NCBI GenBank assembly: GCA_015152515.1
Contig: SUTV01000004.1
Span: 62,001 to 126,000, forward strand
From: Cyanobacteria bacterium SIG29
GTDB taxonomy: Bacteria; Cyanobacteriota; Vampirovibrionia; Gastranaerophilales; Gastranaerophilaceae
Direction of reading: 5' to 3'
Length of the DNA stretch: 64,000 bases
How positions within the stretch are numbered: the stretch's first letter is position 1; every line of letters begins with the position of its first letter. A model generated the notes under the pieces. That model did no database searches. It had not been told where the DNA came from and worked only from the letters and a program-made list of their open reading frames with translations. A program made the position numbers and the translations under genes. Below, in pieces: positions 16,390-25,499 of this stretch.

Positions 16390-16866
16390 ATGAAAAAATT
16401 ATATGTACTTTTTTTATCATTTATTTGTTTATGTTCTTCATCTGTTTTTGCAGATGCACCTTGCGACAAAGAAACAAAACAAACACCAAGAACTTTTTGC
16501 GAAAAACCTTGTGAAAAAGAAATTGAACCAACTTGTGATAAATTTCTTTGTACAAATCAAGATATGGAATATTTATTTTGCAATATGCACTTAAGCGAAA
16601 CACAAATTTGCAATGCTAAAAAACTTCAAAGTAAATATGAACAAGAAGTTTTAAGCCTAAATGAAAGAATTGATTGTGAAAAACAAAAACTTTGCCAATT
16701 AGAAAAAACTTGTGCAAAAGGAAGTCAAATAAGAAAACAAAAAAGATTAATTAACAAACTAGAAAAAAAGAAAAAAGAAATTTGTAAATGTTACGAAGAC
16801 CAATTTAAATCAACATTATCAAACACACAAAAATCAGCATACAGAAAATATAAAAAATGCAAATAA
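16390..16866 (+). CDS. Cysteine-rich exported helical protein
   Basis: 158 residues. A signal peptide (MKKLYVLFLSFICLCSSSVF, cleavage near ADA) precedes a mature chain of about 137 residues with 13 cysteines, many in C-x-K or C-x(2-4)-C spacing. The second half is long charged helices (LNERIDCEKQKLCQLEK, KRLINKLEKKKKEICKCYEDQF) ending in LSNTQKSAYRKYKK. The helical part with a repeated LS-x-TQ motif loosely recalls periplasmic Spy/CpxP proteins. The cysteine richness suggests disulfide cross-linking or metal binding in the envelope. AGGAGA lies 6 bases before the ATG. No family is assigned. Confidence 0.7.
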   Translation: MKKLYVLFLSFICLCSSSVFADAPCDKETKQTPRTFCEKPCEKEIEPTCDKFLCTNQDMEYLFCNMHLSETQICNAKKLQSKYEQEVLSLNERIDCEKQKLCQLEKTCAKGSQIRKQKRLINKLEKKKKEICKCYEDQFKSTLSNTQKSAYRKYKKCK

Positions 16867-16867
16867 C

Positions 16868-16892
16868 AAAAGGGCTCTATTGAGCTCTTTTT
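16868..16892 (+). terminator. Intrinsic terminator
   Basis: AAAGGGCTC and GAGCTCTTT flank a TATT loop and run into T6, immediately after the cysteine-rich gene. Confidence 0.85.
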
Positions 16893-16976
16893 TAAATAAT
16901 TCATATAAAGGATTTACTTTCAAAAAAAAATTATTAAGATGTAATTACGGATAGCTGTATAAAAAAGGAGCAAAGT

Positions 16977-17546
16977 ATGAGCATTCTCAATGGACAAGCA
17001 TTATTATCTAGCGCAATGGCTGGATTATCTAATACATACACAACATTAATGAGCGACAAATCAAATAGTAGCAAAGGTTTAACAATAGAAGATTTAGCAA
17101 ACATTTCACCACAAACACTTGCTAGTTTAGGCTATAACTCATCATTTTTACAATATATGACAACTAATTTTAAAGATTTAGATAATGATGGTGATGGACA
17201 ATTATCTGGAAAAGATATGCAAAACCTTATGAATACAATGCAGTCAAAAGGTATGACATATATGGAGTTACAAACTCTTTGCACAGCAAACGGCACAGAT
17301 AATTCTTTATTATCAACTGTTTTAACATATTTCAACCAAATAGACGCTAATGGCGATGGCAGAGTAACAAGTGAAGAAATCACAAAATTTAGTGCAGATT
17401 GCCAAAAAGAAGAAGCATTATCTAAATACAAATCTTTTAGAGCAACCTCGGCTAGTTTGTACTATAGCGAAGGAGTAGAAGATGACACATCAAGTGTTTT
17501 AGACTCCTTAAGACCAAATCTTAATGGAAATTCTTCTAATTCATAA
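16977..17546 (+). CDS. EF-hand protein with two canonical loops
   Basis: 189 residues, no signal peptide. Two textbook EF-hands are present: DLDNDGDGQLSGKDM near residue 67 and QIDANGDGRVTSEEI near residue 121, separated by a helical linker. The Ser/Thr/Asn-rich ends (SDKSNSSKG, LNGNSSNS) look flexible. It resembles other low-complexity EF-hand proteins of this lineage and probably binds calcium. AAAGGAG is 7 bases before the ATG, and the gene is terminated on its own. Function beyond calcium binding is unknown. Confidence 0.8.
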   Translation: MSILNGQALLSSAMAGLSNTYTTLMSDKSNSSKGLTIEDLANISPQTLASLGYNSSFLQYMTTNFKDLDNDGDGQLSGKDMQNLMNTMQSKGMTYMELQTLCTANGTDNSLLSTVLTYFNQIDANGDGRVTSEEITKFSADCQKEEALSKYKSFRATSASLYYSEGVEDDTSSVLDSLRPNLNGNSSNS

Positions 17547-17556
17547 GAAATAAAAA

Positions 17557-17585
17557 AGGCTTGAAAATCATTCAAGCCTTTTTTT
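17557..17585 (+). terminator. Intrinsic terminator
   Basis: AAGGCTTGAA (17557-17566) pairs with TTCAAGCCTT (17571-17580) and is followed by T. It lies immediately before the amidase promoter. Confidence 0.9.
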
Positions 17586-17594
17586 GTTAATTTT

Positions 17595-17623
17595 TTGGCT
17601 ATTAAACGATTTGCGTTTATTAT
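17595..17623 (+). promoter_or_regulatory. Promoter of the AMIN amidase, giving a leaderless mRNA
   Basis: TTGGCT (17595-17600), a 17-base spacer and TATTAT (17618-17623) make a good housekeeping promoter. The ATG at 17631 lies seven bases after the -10 box, where transcription should begin, and no Shine-Dalgarno sequence exists upstream. This implies a leaderless transcript and favours the ATG at 17631 over the TTG inside the -35 box. Confidence 0.55.
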
Positions 17624-17630
17624 TATTAAT

Positions 17631-19622
17631 ATGATACAAAGGCTACTTATACTCATTTTTATATATACATTAATAGCCATTATGCCATTATCAAACAATG
17701 GCAACGATTTAGCACACTTTTTTATAAATAAAATATATGCTCAAGAAAGCTTAAAAATTAACAATATTAATTTTGATAATTCTGATTCTATTATATTTTT
17801 AGGTACATCTGGAAGTGAAAACGAAATTAAAATAACAAAAAAAGTTTTATCTGAACCAGATAGAACTTTCTTTGATATAGAAAATGCAGTAATTACTTTT
17901 CCTAACTCCACATTCGAATTAAAAAATAGCCGTTTATCAAAAGTAAAAATTGCACAAAATAGTACAAACCCAAACATTGTGCGTGTTGTTATTTGGAATT
18001 CACCAACATATGATGCTTCTCAAATAAAAGTTTTACAAATAAACAATAATTTAATAATAAAATTAAGCAATGAAATTCCTCTTCAACAATATCTAACTCA
18101 AATTTATAAAGAAACAAAAGAAAGCTCTGTTGAATATTATGATAAAGCTGTTGTAATTCCAGAAGAAAAACCCTCTACAGAATCTGATGAGATTTTCAAT
18201 AAAGTACAAGAAGCTTTTAAAGAAGAAGACCAACAAATTGTAAGACCAAACATTGAACAAAAACAAGCAAGACTCAAATCAAGATTTTTTCTTGAAAAAG
18301 TTGTTCCAAAAAACGGAAATGTATTACTTTCAGGCATTGGCGTTATAAATGTTGAAAAACCAATATTTTTAACAGAGCCATCAAGAATTGTTTTTGATTT
18401 ACCAAACACAATAGTTTTACAAGAATTAAGAGATAAAGAATTTATTTTAAATGACAAAGAAAGCGTTAGAATTGGTCAATTTGAACCATCAAAAGCAAGA
18501 ATTGTAATTAAAACTCCAAACCCACAAAATTATATTCCAATTTATTCAACCAGTTTGCAAACTCTTTTAATAGCAAATGAAAATAATATTTCATCAGTTA
18601 ATATTTCAAATACATTGAGCGAATTGGCATACTTTAACGAACAAAATATAAACCCAACAACAGATGTAATAAACATTATGTTCTCTAATCCAATAATATA
18701 TTCTATTGAAAAAGAAAATGGATTCATTAATTTAACTTTTTATAACCTAAACAATTTCAATGTTGAATCATTTAATAATATTGCCCAAGCAAACAAAACA
18801 GGCTTTAACGCAAAAAGACTTAACTCAAACACCTATAAATTAAGTTTTCCTATTAACAGTTCTACTTTAGTTGACTGCTATGAGACATTAAATGCAACTC
18901 AATTACGTTTTGTATTTACAAAAAAATTACTCCCAGCACCAAGTAAAGATCCAATTATCTCAATCCCAGTACAAGAACCTCAAAGCGTAAGACCAACGCC
19001 AAAGAAAGAAGGTATTTTCTCTGAACTAATTGAAAAACCAAAGAAAAAACCACAAAAAGAACAAACTACTGTTAGTTCTAAAATCAAAAATAAAGTTGTT
19101 GTAATTGATGCTGGTCACGGTGGATTAGATACTGGTGCATTAAGAGGTGCTACAACAGAAAAAGAAATTACTTTAAACATTGCAAAAAAAGTTAAAACCA
19201 TTTTAAAAGAAGCAGGAATGAAAAAAGTAATTTTAACAAGAAGTGAAGATAAAACTCTTGCACTTGATGAAAGAGTACAAATTGCAAACGATAAAAAAGC
19301 CAATATCTTTGTAAGCATCCACATAAATGCTAGCGTAAAAACCGAAATTAAAGGCATAGAAACACACTATTACTCACAAAGTGGTTACGAGGTGGCAAAA
19401 GTAATTCATAAAGAACTTATTGAAAATATTAATTCCGAAGATAGAGGCTTGTTCAAGTCTAAATTTTATGTTATAAATCACACAAAGGCGCCCGCTGTTC
19501 TATTGGAATTAGGATTTATTTCTAACGACCAAGAACGAACCGCTCTAACCTCTGATAAAAGGCAAACGGATTCAGCTCAAGCTATTGCGGACGGTATTAT
19601 AAATTATTTACTGGAGCAGTAA
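17631..19622 (+). CDS. N-acetylmuramoyl-L-alanine amidase with AMIN-like domains
   Basis: 663 residues. An N-terminal membrane or signal segment (IQRLLILIFIYTLIAIMPL) is followed by two or three beta-rich AMIN-like regions (LSKVKIAQNSTNPNIVRVVIW; RIGQFEPSKARIVIKTP) and a Pro/Lys-rich linker. The C-terminal Amidase_3 domain begins near residue 485. Its zinc-site motifs are DAGHGGLDTGA (His), ITLNIAKK with the preceding EKE (Glu), SIHINAS (His) and LLELGFISN (catalytic Glu). It cleaves the stem peptide from MurNAc in the periplasm, and AMIN domains target it to the envelope or septum. It is followed 3 bases later by murI, a logical wall-metabolism pair. Confidence 0.9.
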   Translation: MIQRLLILIFIYTLIAIMPLSNNGNDLAHFFINKIYAQESLKINNINFDNSDSIIFLGTSGSENEIKITKKVLSEPDRTFFDIENAVITFPNSTFELKNSRLSKVKIAQNSTNPNIVRVVIWNSPTYDASQIKVLQINNNLIIKLSNEIPLQQYLTQIYKETKESSVEYYDKAVVIPEEKPSTESDEIFNKVQEAFKEEDQQIVRPNIEQKQARLKSRFFLEKVVPKNGNVLLSGIGVINVEKPIFLTEPSRIVFDLPNTIVLQELRDKEFILNDKESVRIGQFEPSKARIVIKTPNPQNYIPIYSTSLQTLLIANENNISSVNISNTLSELAYFNEQNINPTTDVINIMFSNPIIYSIEKENGFINLTFYNLNNFNVESFNNIAQANKTGFNAKRLNSNTYKLSFPINSSTLVDCYETLNATQLRFVFTKKLLPAPSKDPIISIPVQEPQSVRPTPKKEGIFSELIEKPKKKPQKEQTTVSSKIKNKVVVIDAGHGGLDTGALRGATTEKEITLNIAKKVKTILKEAGMKKVILTRSEDKTLALDERVQIANDKKANIFVSIHINASVKTEIKGIETHYYSQSGYEVAKVIHKELIENINSEDRGLFKSKFYVINHTKAPAVLLELGFISNDQERTALTSDKRQTDSAQAIADGIINYLLEQ

Positions 19623-19625
19623 GAA

Positions 19626-20414
19626 ATGAAGAAGAATTGTCCTATTGGAGTATTTGATTCGGGAGTTGGAGGATTAAGTGTATTTTCTCAATTGGTAAAA
19701 CTTTTACCAAACGAAAATTATTTATATTTTGGCGACACAAAAAACCTTCCTTATGGTGATAAAACAAAAGAAGAATTAATTGAAATAACTTCTAAAATCT
19801 TTGATTTCTTTAAAGGAAAAAATGTCAAAGCTGTTATTATGGCTTGCAATACAACATCTGCCCTAACATATGAAACTTTAAAAGACAAATATGATTTTAA
19901 AATTTATCCTGTTGTACAAAATGTAGCAAAACAAATTGCAAACGAAGGTCATCATAATATTGGTGTTTTTGCAACTCAAGGCACAATTAATTCTCACGCA
20001 TATAAAAATGAAATTCAAAAATATAATTCTGATATAAATGTATTTGAAATAGCTTGCCCTCAATGGGTACAAATCGTTGAAAACGAACTTCAAGATGATA
20101 AAAAAAGTATTGAGAATATAAAACAACATCTAGACGAAATGCTTAAAAACAAAGTAGATAAAATAATTTTAGGTTGCACACATTATCCATATTTATTACA
20201 AACCCTATCAAAATTTACACCAGAAAATCTTTTTATAAACCCTGCAAAATATTTTGCTCATAGTATTATTGATGATTTAAAAACGAATGATTTATTAAAC
20301 AATGAAAAAACATCAGAACCAATATTTTTTGTAAGTTCTAATCCACCACAATTCATATCTTCATCTAAATTATTCTATGATGTAAAAACAGCACAAGAAA
20401 TATTGATTGGGTAA
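19626..20414 (+). CDS. murI: Glutamate racemase
   Basis: 262 residues. GVFDSGVGGLSVFSQL, YFGDTKNLPYGDKT, VIMACNTTSAL (first catalytic Cys) and IILGCTHYPYLL (second catalytic Cys) are the complete signature. It makes D-glutamate for peptidoglycan in the cytosol. The start follows the amidase stop by 3 bases with GGAG inside the upstream end, so the two are translationally linked. Confidence 0.95.
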   Translation: MKKNCPIGVFDSGVGGLSVFSQLVKLLPNENYLYFGDTKNLPYGDKTKEELIEITSKIFDFFKGKNVKAVIMACNTTSALTYETLKDKYDFKIYPVVQNVAKQIANEGHHNIGVFATQGTINSHAYKNEIQKYNSDINVFEIACPQWVQIVENELQDDKKSIENIKQHLDEMLKNKVDKIILGCTHYPYLLQTLSKFTPENLFINPAKYFAHSIIDDLKTNDLLNNEKTSEPIFFVSSNPPQFISSSKLFYDVKTAQEILIG

Positions 20415-20449
20415 TTTGATTTTTCAAAAACAAACATTAAATTAATAAT

Positions 20450-20944
20450 ATGAAAAAGATTTTATTATTATTAATGTTTTTATGTGTTCTAATTTTACCT
20501 AGTTTTGCAACAGTCATTGTTGGCAATGTATCAATAACTGATAAAGTTCCAACTGAATTTTTTGGAGATTGGAAAGTAGTTTCTATTTGCACAAAATCGA
20601 CAAATAAAGATTACTTTGATACAACAAGTATAGATATTTGGCGACTTACAAGAAGTGGCAATTCAATAATATTAGAAAATCCAATGTCAGGAGCGAGAGC
20701 TCAAGTTGAAGTTAATGATATAAAAGGGAATACTGTTAAGTTTGAAAAAAAGACCTATTATCCTGATGAAGAGAGTCTTGAAACACCTATTTTAACTTTA
20801 CAAGGTGACAATTTCGTAGGAGTTGATAAAATAAGTATAAAGACCTTTAATAATGGGAAACTTATAAAAGAAGATTACGTCGAATATAAAGTAAAAGGCA
20901 CAAGAATTTCAGGGATAGATTTATCAATTATTTTCGGCAAGTAA
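20450..20944 (+). CDS. Exported hypothetical protein, beta-rich
   Basis: 164 residues with a clear signal peptide (MKKILLLLMFLCVLILPSFA). The mature part alternates short beta-like strands (GDWKVVSICTKSTN, IWRLTRSGNSIILENP, TVKFEKKTYY, KLIKEDYVEYKVKGTRI), reminiscent of a small lipocalin-like or beta-barrel-like periplasmic protein. No family is recognised. No good Shine-Dalgarno lies before the ATG. It stands between murI and trxB with short gaps on both sides, so probably belongs to the same transcript. Confidence 0.7.
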   Translation: MKKILLLLMFLCVLILPSFATVIVGNVSITDKVPTEFFGDWKVVSICTKSTNKDYFDTTSIDIWRLTRSGNSIILENPMSGARAQVEVNDIKGNTVKFEKKTYYPDEESLETPILTLQGDNFVGVDKISIKTFNNGKLIKEDYVEYKVKGTRISGIDLSIIFGK

Positions 20945-20963
20945 TCAAAAAGAGTGAGGGAAT

Positions 20964-21911
20964 ATGACAAATAAACAAGAACTATTTTTTGATGTAATAA
21001 TTTTAGGCTCTGGACCAGCTGGTTTTTCAGCAGCAATATATGCGGCCAGAGGAAATGTTAAAACCGCAATACTTGATATTAGTATGTTTGGAGGTCAGCC
21101 CTCAAATTATTTAGAACTTGAAAATTACCCAGGATTTTCACTAATTGGTGGTTTTGAATTAATGGAAAAATTTGAAGAACACGCTGATAAATTTGGCGTT
21201 GAAAAATTCCCAATGGTTGAAATCCAAAATGTAAAACTAACTTCTGAAATAAAAGAAATTGAAACTGTAGATACTATTTTTAAAGCAAAATCAATTATTA
21301 TCGCAACTGGAGCTCAAGCAAAAAAACTTGGCATTAAAGGCGAAGAGGAATTCAAAGGACGCGGTGTAAGCTACTGTGCAATTTGCGATGGCGCTTTTTA
21401 CAAAGATAAAACTGTTTGCGTTGTAGGCGGTGGGAATGCAGCACTTGAAGAAGCTATGTATTTAACAAAATTTGCTCAAAAAGTTTATGTAATCCATAGA
21501 CGCGATGAATTTAGAGCAGATAAAATTGTTTGCGAACGAGCTATGAAATGTGAAAAATTAGAATTTGTTTTAAGTCATATTCCAAATGAAATTCAAGGAA
21601 ATAATACTGTTGAAAAAATCATTTTAACAGACCTAAAAACAAATGAAACAAAAGAACTAAATGTTGATGGAGTATTTCCATATATAGGTTTTAGCCCAAA
21701 TGTTGATGATTTCAATGGACAAATAAAACAAAATTCTCAAGGCTTTATTGAAACAAATGTATGTATGCAAACTTCAATTGAGGGTGTTTTTGCTGCAGGC
21801 GATGTTAGAAATACACCATTAAGACAAGTAATAACAGCTGCTGCTGATGGTGCAATAGCTGCTTGTAATGCAGTAAAATATATTGAAACATTCACAACGG
21901 TTAATGTATAA
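20964..21911 (+). CDS. trxB: Thioredoxin reductase
   Basis: 315 residues. The FAD site is GSGPAGFSAAIYAARG, the redox CxxC is CAICDGAF near residue 136, the NADPH site is VGGGNAALEEAMYL with HRRDEFRA, and the final FAD motif is GVFAAGDVRNTPLRQV. It reduces thioredoxin in the cytosol using NADPH. AGTGAGG precedes the ATG. No thioredoxin gene is adjacent. Confidence 0.95.
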   Translation: MTNKQELFFDVIILGSGPAGFSAAIYAARGNVKTAILDISMFGGQPSNYLELENYPGFSLIGGFELMEKFEEHADKFGVEKFPMVEIQNVKLTSEIKEIETVDTIFKAKSIIIATGAQAKKLGIKGEEEFKGRGVSYCAICDGAFYKDKTVCVVGGGNAALEEAMYLTKFAQKVYVIHRRDEFRADKIVCERAMKCEKLEFVLSHIPNEIQGNNTVEKIILTDLKTNETKELNVDGVFPYIGFSPNVDDFNGQIKQNSQGFIETNVCMQTSIEGVFAAGDVRNTPLRQVITAAADGAIAACNAVKYIETFTTVNV

Positions 21912-21919
21912 TTAGACTT

Positions 21920-22885
21920 ATGAAAAAAGTTTTAATTATAAGAGCTGGCGCAATTGGTGATGTTGTTCATACAACAAACCTTTTTCGTTCTATAAAACAA
22001 GCATACCCAGAAATTGAAATTCACTATTTGACTAGTGAATTAATAAAACCACTTTTGATTGAAGATACAGACATATCAAAAGTTTATACAATCAACCCAA
22101 AATTCAAACTATTTTCAAACTATACAAAAGAAGTAGCAAAAACTTTAAAAGCAGAAAAATATGATGCTGTTATTAACTTGCAACCATCATTAAAATTTAA
22201 AGGTCTAATCTTTTTAGCTGGAATAAAAAAACAACTTGTTTATAAAAAAAGTTTTAAATTGCACGCTGTTACAAATTTTTGGAAAACAGGAACAAAATTT
22301 TTCCCAGAAATGAAAGAAATTAAAGAATTAAAACTTATTTTACCTAAAGCAAATGTTGAAAATGCAAAAAATCGCTTAAAAGATTTAAAACGCCCTATTG
22401 TCATAATCAATGCTGGCGGTGTTTTATCAAATAGACAAGGTAGAACCTACCCAATAGATAAATGGCTTGAACTTGGTAACAAAATTCAAGAAAAATATAA
22501 TGGAACAATTATTTTAAATGGCGCAAAAGAAGATAAAGATATTTTGGCAGAACTTAGTTTGATTCCAAACTCAGTTAATTATATTGGAGCATTATCTTTA
22601 GTTGATTCTTGCGCAATAATTGGTGAAGCAGATTTAATGATTTCAGGCGATTCTGGTCCACTCCATATTGCAACTGCATTAGGTGTAAAATCTATTGGTT
22701 TATATGGTTCCATGCCTGCAAATAGAACAGGATGTTATTCATCAGGTATAAACGTTATTTCTAAAAAAGAATGTGTTCCTTGCAACAGAAGAAAATGCAA
22801 ATACTTAAAAGGTACAAATAAAATTTATACACCTTGCATGGAAGAAATCACCCCAAATAAAATTTTAGAACAAATTAATTTATAA
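21920..22885 (+). CDS. Glycosyltransferase family 9 (heptosyltransferase-like)
   Basis: 321 residues. The opening MKKVLIIRAGAIGDVVHTTNLFRSIK and the later MISGDSGPLHIATALGVKSIGLYG are the two hallmark GT9 motifs, the second being the nucleotide-sugar binding D-S-G-x-x-H segment. A Cys-rich tail (ECVPCNRRKCKYLKG) is common in such proteins. In Gram-negative cells these transfer heptose to lipid A-core; here the donor is uncertain. Starts 8 bases after trxB; the stop abuts that of the convergent acetyltransferase. Confidence 0.88.
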   Translation: MKKVLIIRAGAIGDVVHTTNLFRSIKQAYPEIEIHYLTSELIKPLLIEDTDISKVYTINPKFKLFSNYTKEVAKTLKAEKYDAVINLQPSLKFKGLIFLAGIKKQLVYKKSFKLHAVTNFWKTGTKFFPEMKEIKELKLILPKANVENAKNRLKDLKRPIVIINAGGVLSNRQGRTYPIDKWLELGNKIQEKYNGTIILNGAKEDKDILAELSLIPNSVNYIGALSLVDSCAIIGEADLMISGDSGPLHIATALGVKSIGLYGSMPANRTGCYSSGINVISKKECVPCNRRKCKYLKGTNKIYTPCMEEITPNKILEQINL

Positions 22886-23446
22886 TTATTGCTCAATTTC
22901 CCTTACAGGTTTACAAGGATTTCCCATTGCAACAACATTGGCTGGAATGTCTTTTACTACAACACTTCCTGCACCAATAACTGCATTATCAGCAATAGTA
23001 ACACCCGCTAAAACAGTAACGTTACCGCCAAACCAAACATTATTACCAACCTTAATTGGAAGAGCGCGTTCTACCATTGTATTTCTAGTTTTAACATCTA
23101 ACGGATGAATTGGCGTATAAAAACCACAATTTGGACCAATAAATACATTATCGCCAAAAGTTACCTTTGCACAATCTAAAATCACACAATTGTGATTTAC
23201 ATAAAAATTTTCGCCAACCTCGATATTATAGCCATAATCACAAAAGAAATTTTGTTCAACCCAAATTTTTTCACCAGTTTTAGCAAAAATTTCTTTAATT
23301 AAAACATCTCTTTCTAACTCACATGTTGGAGAATAAGAATTATACTTATGACAAAGATATTTTGCCATCTCTCTATCTGCAACAAGTTGTTCATCTGCTA
23401 AAGGGTTATAAAATTCCCCATTAATCATTTTTTCTTTTTCGTTCAT
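22886..23446 (-). CDS. maa: Maltose/galactoside O-acetyltransferase-like hexapeptide protein
   Basis: 186 residues. An N-terminal helical region (NEKEKMINGEFYNPLADEQLVADREMA, split here into short elements) leads into a left-handed beta-helix with VNHNCVILDCAKVTFGDNVFIGPN. The catalytic His lies in FYTPIHPLD, and the NVWFGGNVTVLAGVTIADNAVIGAGSVV coils follow. This is the Maa/LacA order. It transfers acetyl from acetyl-CoA to a sugar hydroxyl; the acceptor is unknown. Convergent with the GT9 gene. Confidence 0.85.
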   Translation of the reverse strand: MNEKEKMINGEFYNPLADEQLVADREMAKYLCHKYNSYSPTCELERDVLIKEIFAKTGEKIWVEQNFFCDYGYNIEVGENFYVNHNCVILDCAKVTFGDNVFIGPNCGFYTPIHPLDVKTRNTMVERALPIKVGNNVWFGGNVTVLAGVTIADNAVIGAGSVVVKDIPANVVAMGNPCKPVREIEQ

Positions 23447-23622
23447 AAATGGATTATAACATATTTTCTAATCTTTAAGATAATTGTTATTTAAGATAAA
23501 ATTTAAAAACTGATATATAAAAATACTTATTGATTTTAACAAAAATTAACATGTTTTATTCAAATAAGCACTTTTTAAATTTATCCCCTTTATATATATA
23601 AGGCAATAAGTAGGAATTCCAT

Positions 23623-25473
23623 ATGAAAATTTCATTTAATCCATCAATTAATAACAAACAAGTAAACAATCTTGATAAAGATAAAAACCAAGTAAATACA
23701 GTGAATAACACCGAAATTCAAAAAAATTCAATAGCAGAAACAATAGGTAGAAGCCAAGTTTCTTTTGGATCTGTAAATAAATCAAATGGAACAATTTTTG
23801 AACACTCTTGCGGTGGCAAACTTGGATTTACAGAAAAAGATGTTATTAAATACAACAAGGAAAATGGTAGCCTTAAACATGAAATCTATAGAACAAATGG
23901 AAAATTGCGAGAAACTCAAGAATTTTTCCCATTTGATCGTAGCGAAATTATAACAACTATTGATGAAGATGGAAAACAAGTAATTAAAACTACAACGCCT
24001 GAATTTTATCAAATAGAAAAAACTGACAGCAAAGGAAGAGAAATTTTCCTAAGAAATGAAGATTATACAAATGGAGAACTATACACAAGAACAACTGATT
24101 ATAAACGCCAACGTTGTGTAGAAAGAACTCAAAAAGATAAATCTTCTCCTGAAGTTGTTCAAGTAACTGATTTAAGAACAAACACACTAGTAACAACTGG
24201 AGAACTTGTTTCAGATAAAAGATTTGACAAACAAACAAATACTTACATAACTGAAAACATTGTAACAAAACAAATTTTAGAAACAGAACAATTAAAATCA
24301 AACGGCAAACTATTAAAATACGTTGCTTATGTTGAAGGAAGCGGATTAGTTTCAAGCGAAAAAACATACGATGCTTCAACAGGTGGTTATGAAGAAAGAA
24401 TATATTCTGGAATGGGCAGAAACCATTTAGTGAAGAAAATTACTACATCTAAAGATGGCAGAATAGAACACATTAAAGAATATGAAGCTGATGGCATAAC
24501 AGAAAAAAGCTCAGTACGTTATTTTAAACTAAAATCAGGCGATTTAGATCGTATTGAAGCTTATTTCCCTGGCACATCAAAAATTGATTATGAAGAAGAT
24601 TATTATGATTCTTCATACATAAGAACAGAATATTCAAAATCACCAAATGTACCACAAAAACAAAGTGAATATACTTACGACACAAATATTTTATTGAATG
24701 AAACTATTTTCTATAACGATGGAAAAACAAAATTCCAATATACTGAATATAAAGAAAATGGAAGCTATAATGTATCAACATTTACTGCTCAAGAAATATT
24801 ATCAAAAGTTGAAAAATACAGCTCTGATGATTTCTTAAATTCAGTAGAAGAATATAACACAAGAACAGGTTATAGAGTTAAATTAAACCGTTTTGATAGA
24901 AATAATGGTTGCGAATACTGCTATATGTTCAATCCAAATACAGGAAAATTAACAAAAGCTTCAACATATAACAGAAATGGCGACCTAGAAGAAACAACTG
25001 AATACTATCAAGATGGAAAAACTCCAAGAATTAAAACAAATTATAATTTTGATGGTTCTTATACTGAAACAAGATACAATGAAGATGGTACTATCAAGTC
25101 AAAAATAGAATTTGATAAATATGGAAGAAAAAAAGAACCAAACTACGAATATAAAAGACAACAAACACATTCAACTTCTTACTCTCAACAAAAACAAACA
25201 ACTGAAACAGAAGCAGAATTCTTAAAAAGAATTGGAGATATAACAGCAAATACACAAGCAAGAATTATTGATGAATTCAAAACAAGTGACTGGCAAAGAC
25301 TTGCAAGCATTTTAGGTGTTAATAATGTTGAAAGCATTCAACATATGGATAGAGCAACATATAAAAAACTAGCAATGAGTTTTCACCCTGATAGATTCCC
25401 TGATAATGAAGAGGCTCAAAAAAGAGGGGAAAAACTCTTCCAAATCATTAACAATATCTATGAACAACAATAA
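23623..25473 (+). CDS. Repeat-rich protein with C-terminal J-domain-like HPD helix pair
   Basis: 616 residues. The N-terminus (MKISFNPSINNKQVNN ... RSQVSFGS) matches the style of lineage-specific proteins. Residues about 60-510 are beta-hairpin-like repeats built on DG-x-T/Y-x-E-T-x-Y units (NFDGSYTETRYNEDGTIKSK, YQDGKTPRIK), similar to YwqK/MORN-type antitoxin or surface repeats. The last 60 residues (LASILGVNN ... YKKLAMSFHPDRFPDNEEAQ ... LFQIINNIYEQQ) contain the HPD tripeptide between two helices, as in J-domains. It might recruit DnaK to a repeat-bound client. No signal peptide is seen. It is followed by a strong bidirectional terminator. Confidence 0.7.
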   Translation: MKISFNPSINNKQVNNLDKDKNQVNTVNNTEIQKNSIAETIGRSQVSFGSVNKSNGTIFEHSCGGKLGFTEKDVIKYNKENGSLKHEIYRTNGKLRETQEFFPFDRSEIITTIDEDGKQVIKTTTPEFYQIEKTDSKGREIFLRNEDYTNGELYTRTTDYKRQRCVERTQKDKSSPEVVQVTDLRTNTLVTTGELVSDKRFDKQTNTYITENIVTKQILETEQLKSNGKLLKYVAYVEGSGLVSSEKTYDASTGGYEERIYSGMGRNHLVKKITTSKDGRIEHIKEYEADGITEKSSVRYFKLKSGDLDRIEAYFPGTSKIDYEEDYYDSSYIRTEYSKSPNVPQKQSEYTYDTNILLNETIFYNDGKTKFQYTEYKENGSYNVSTFTAQEILSKVEKYSSDDFLNSVEEYNTRTGYRVKLNRFDRNNGCEYCYMFNPNTGKLTKASTYNRNGDLEETTEYYQDGKTPRIKTNYNFDGSYTETRYNEDGTIKSKIEFDKYGRKKEPNYEYKRQQTHSTSYSQQKQTTETEAEFLKRIGDITANTQARIIDEFKTSDWQRLASILGVNNVESIQHMDRATYKKLAMSFHPDRFPDNEEAQKRGEKLFQIINNIYEQQ

Positions 25474-25499
25474 AAAAAAGGGGATAATCCCCTTTTTTT
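25473..25499. terminator. Bidirectional terminator
   Basis: An A-run, GGGGA-taa-TCCCC and a T-run form a symmetric terminator between the J-domain-like gene and the convergent M48 protease. Confidence 0.9.
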
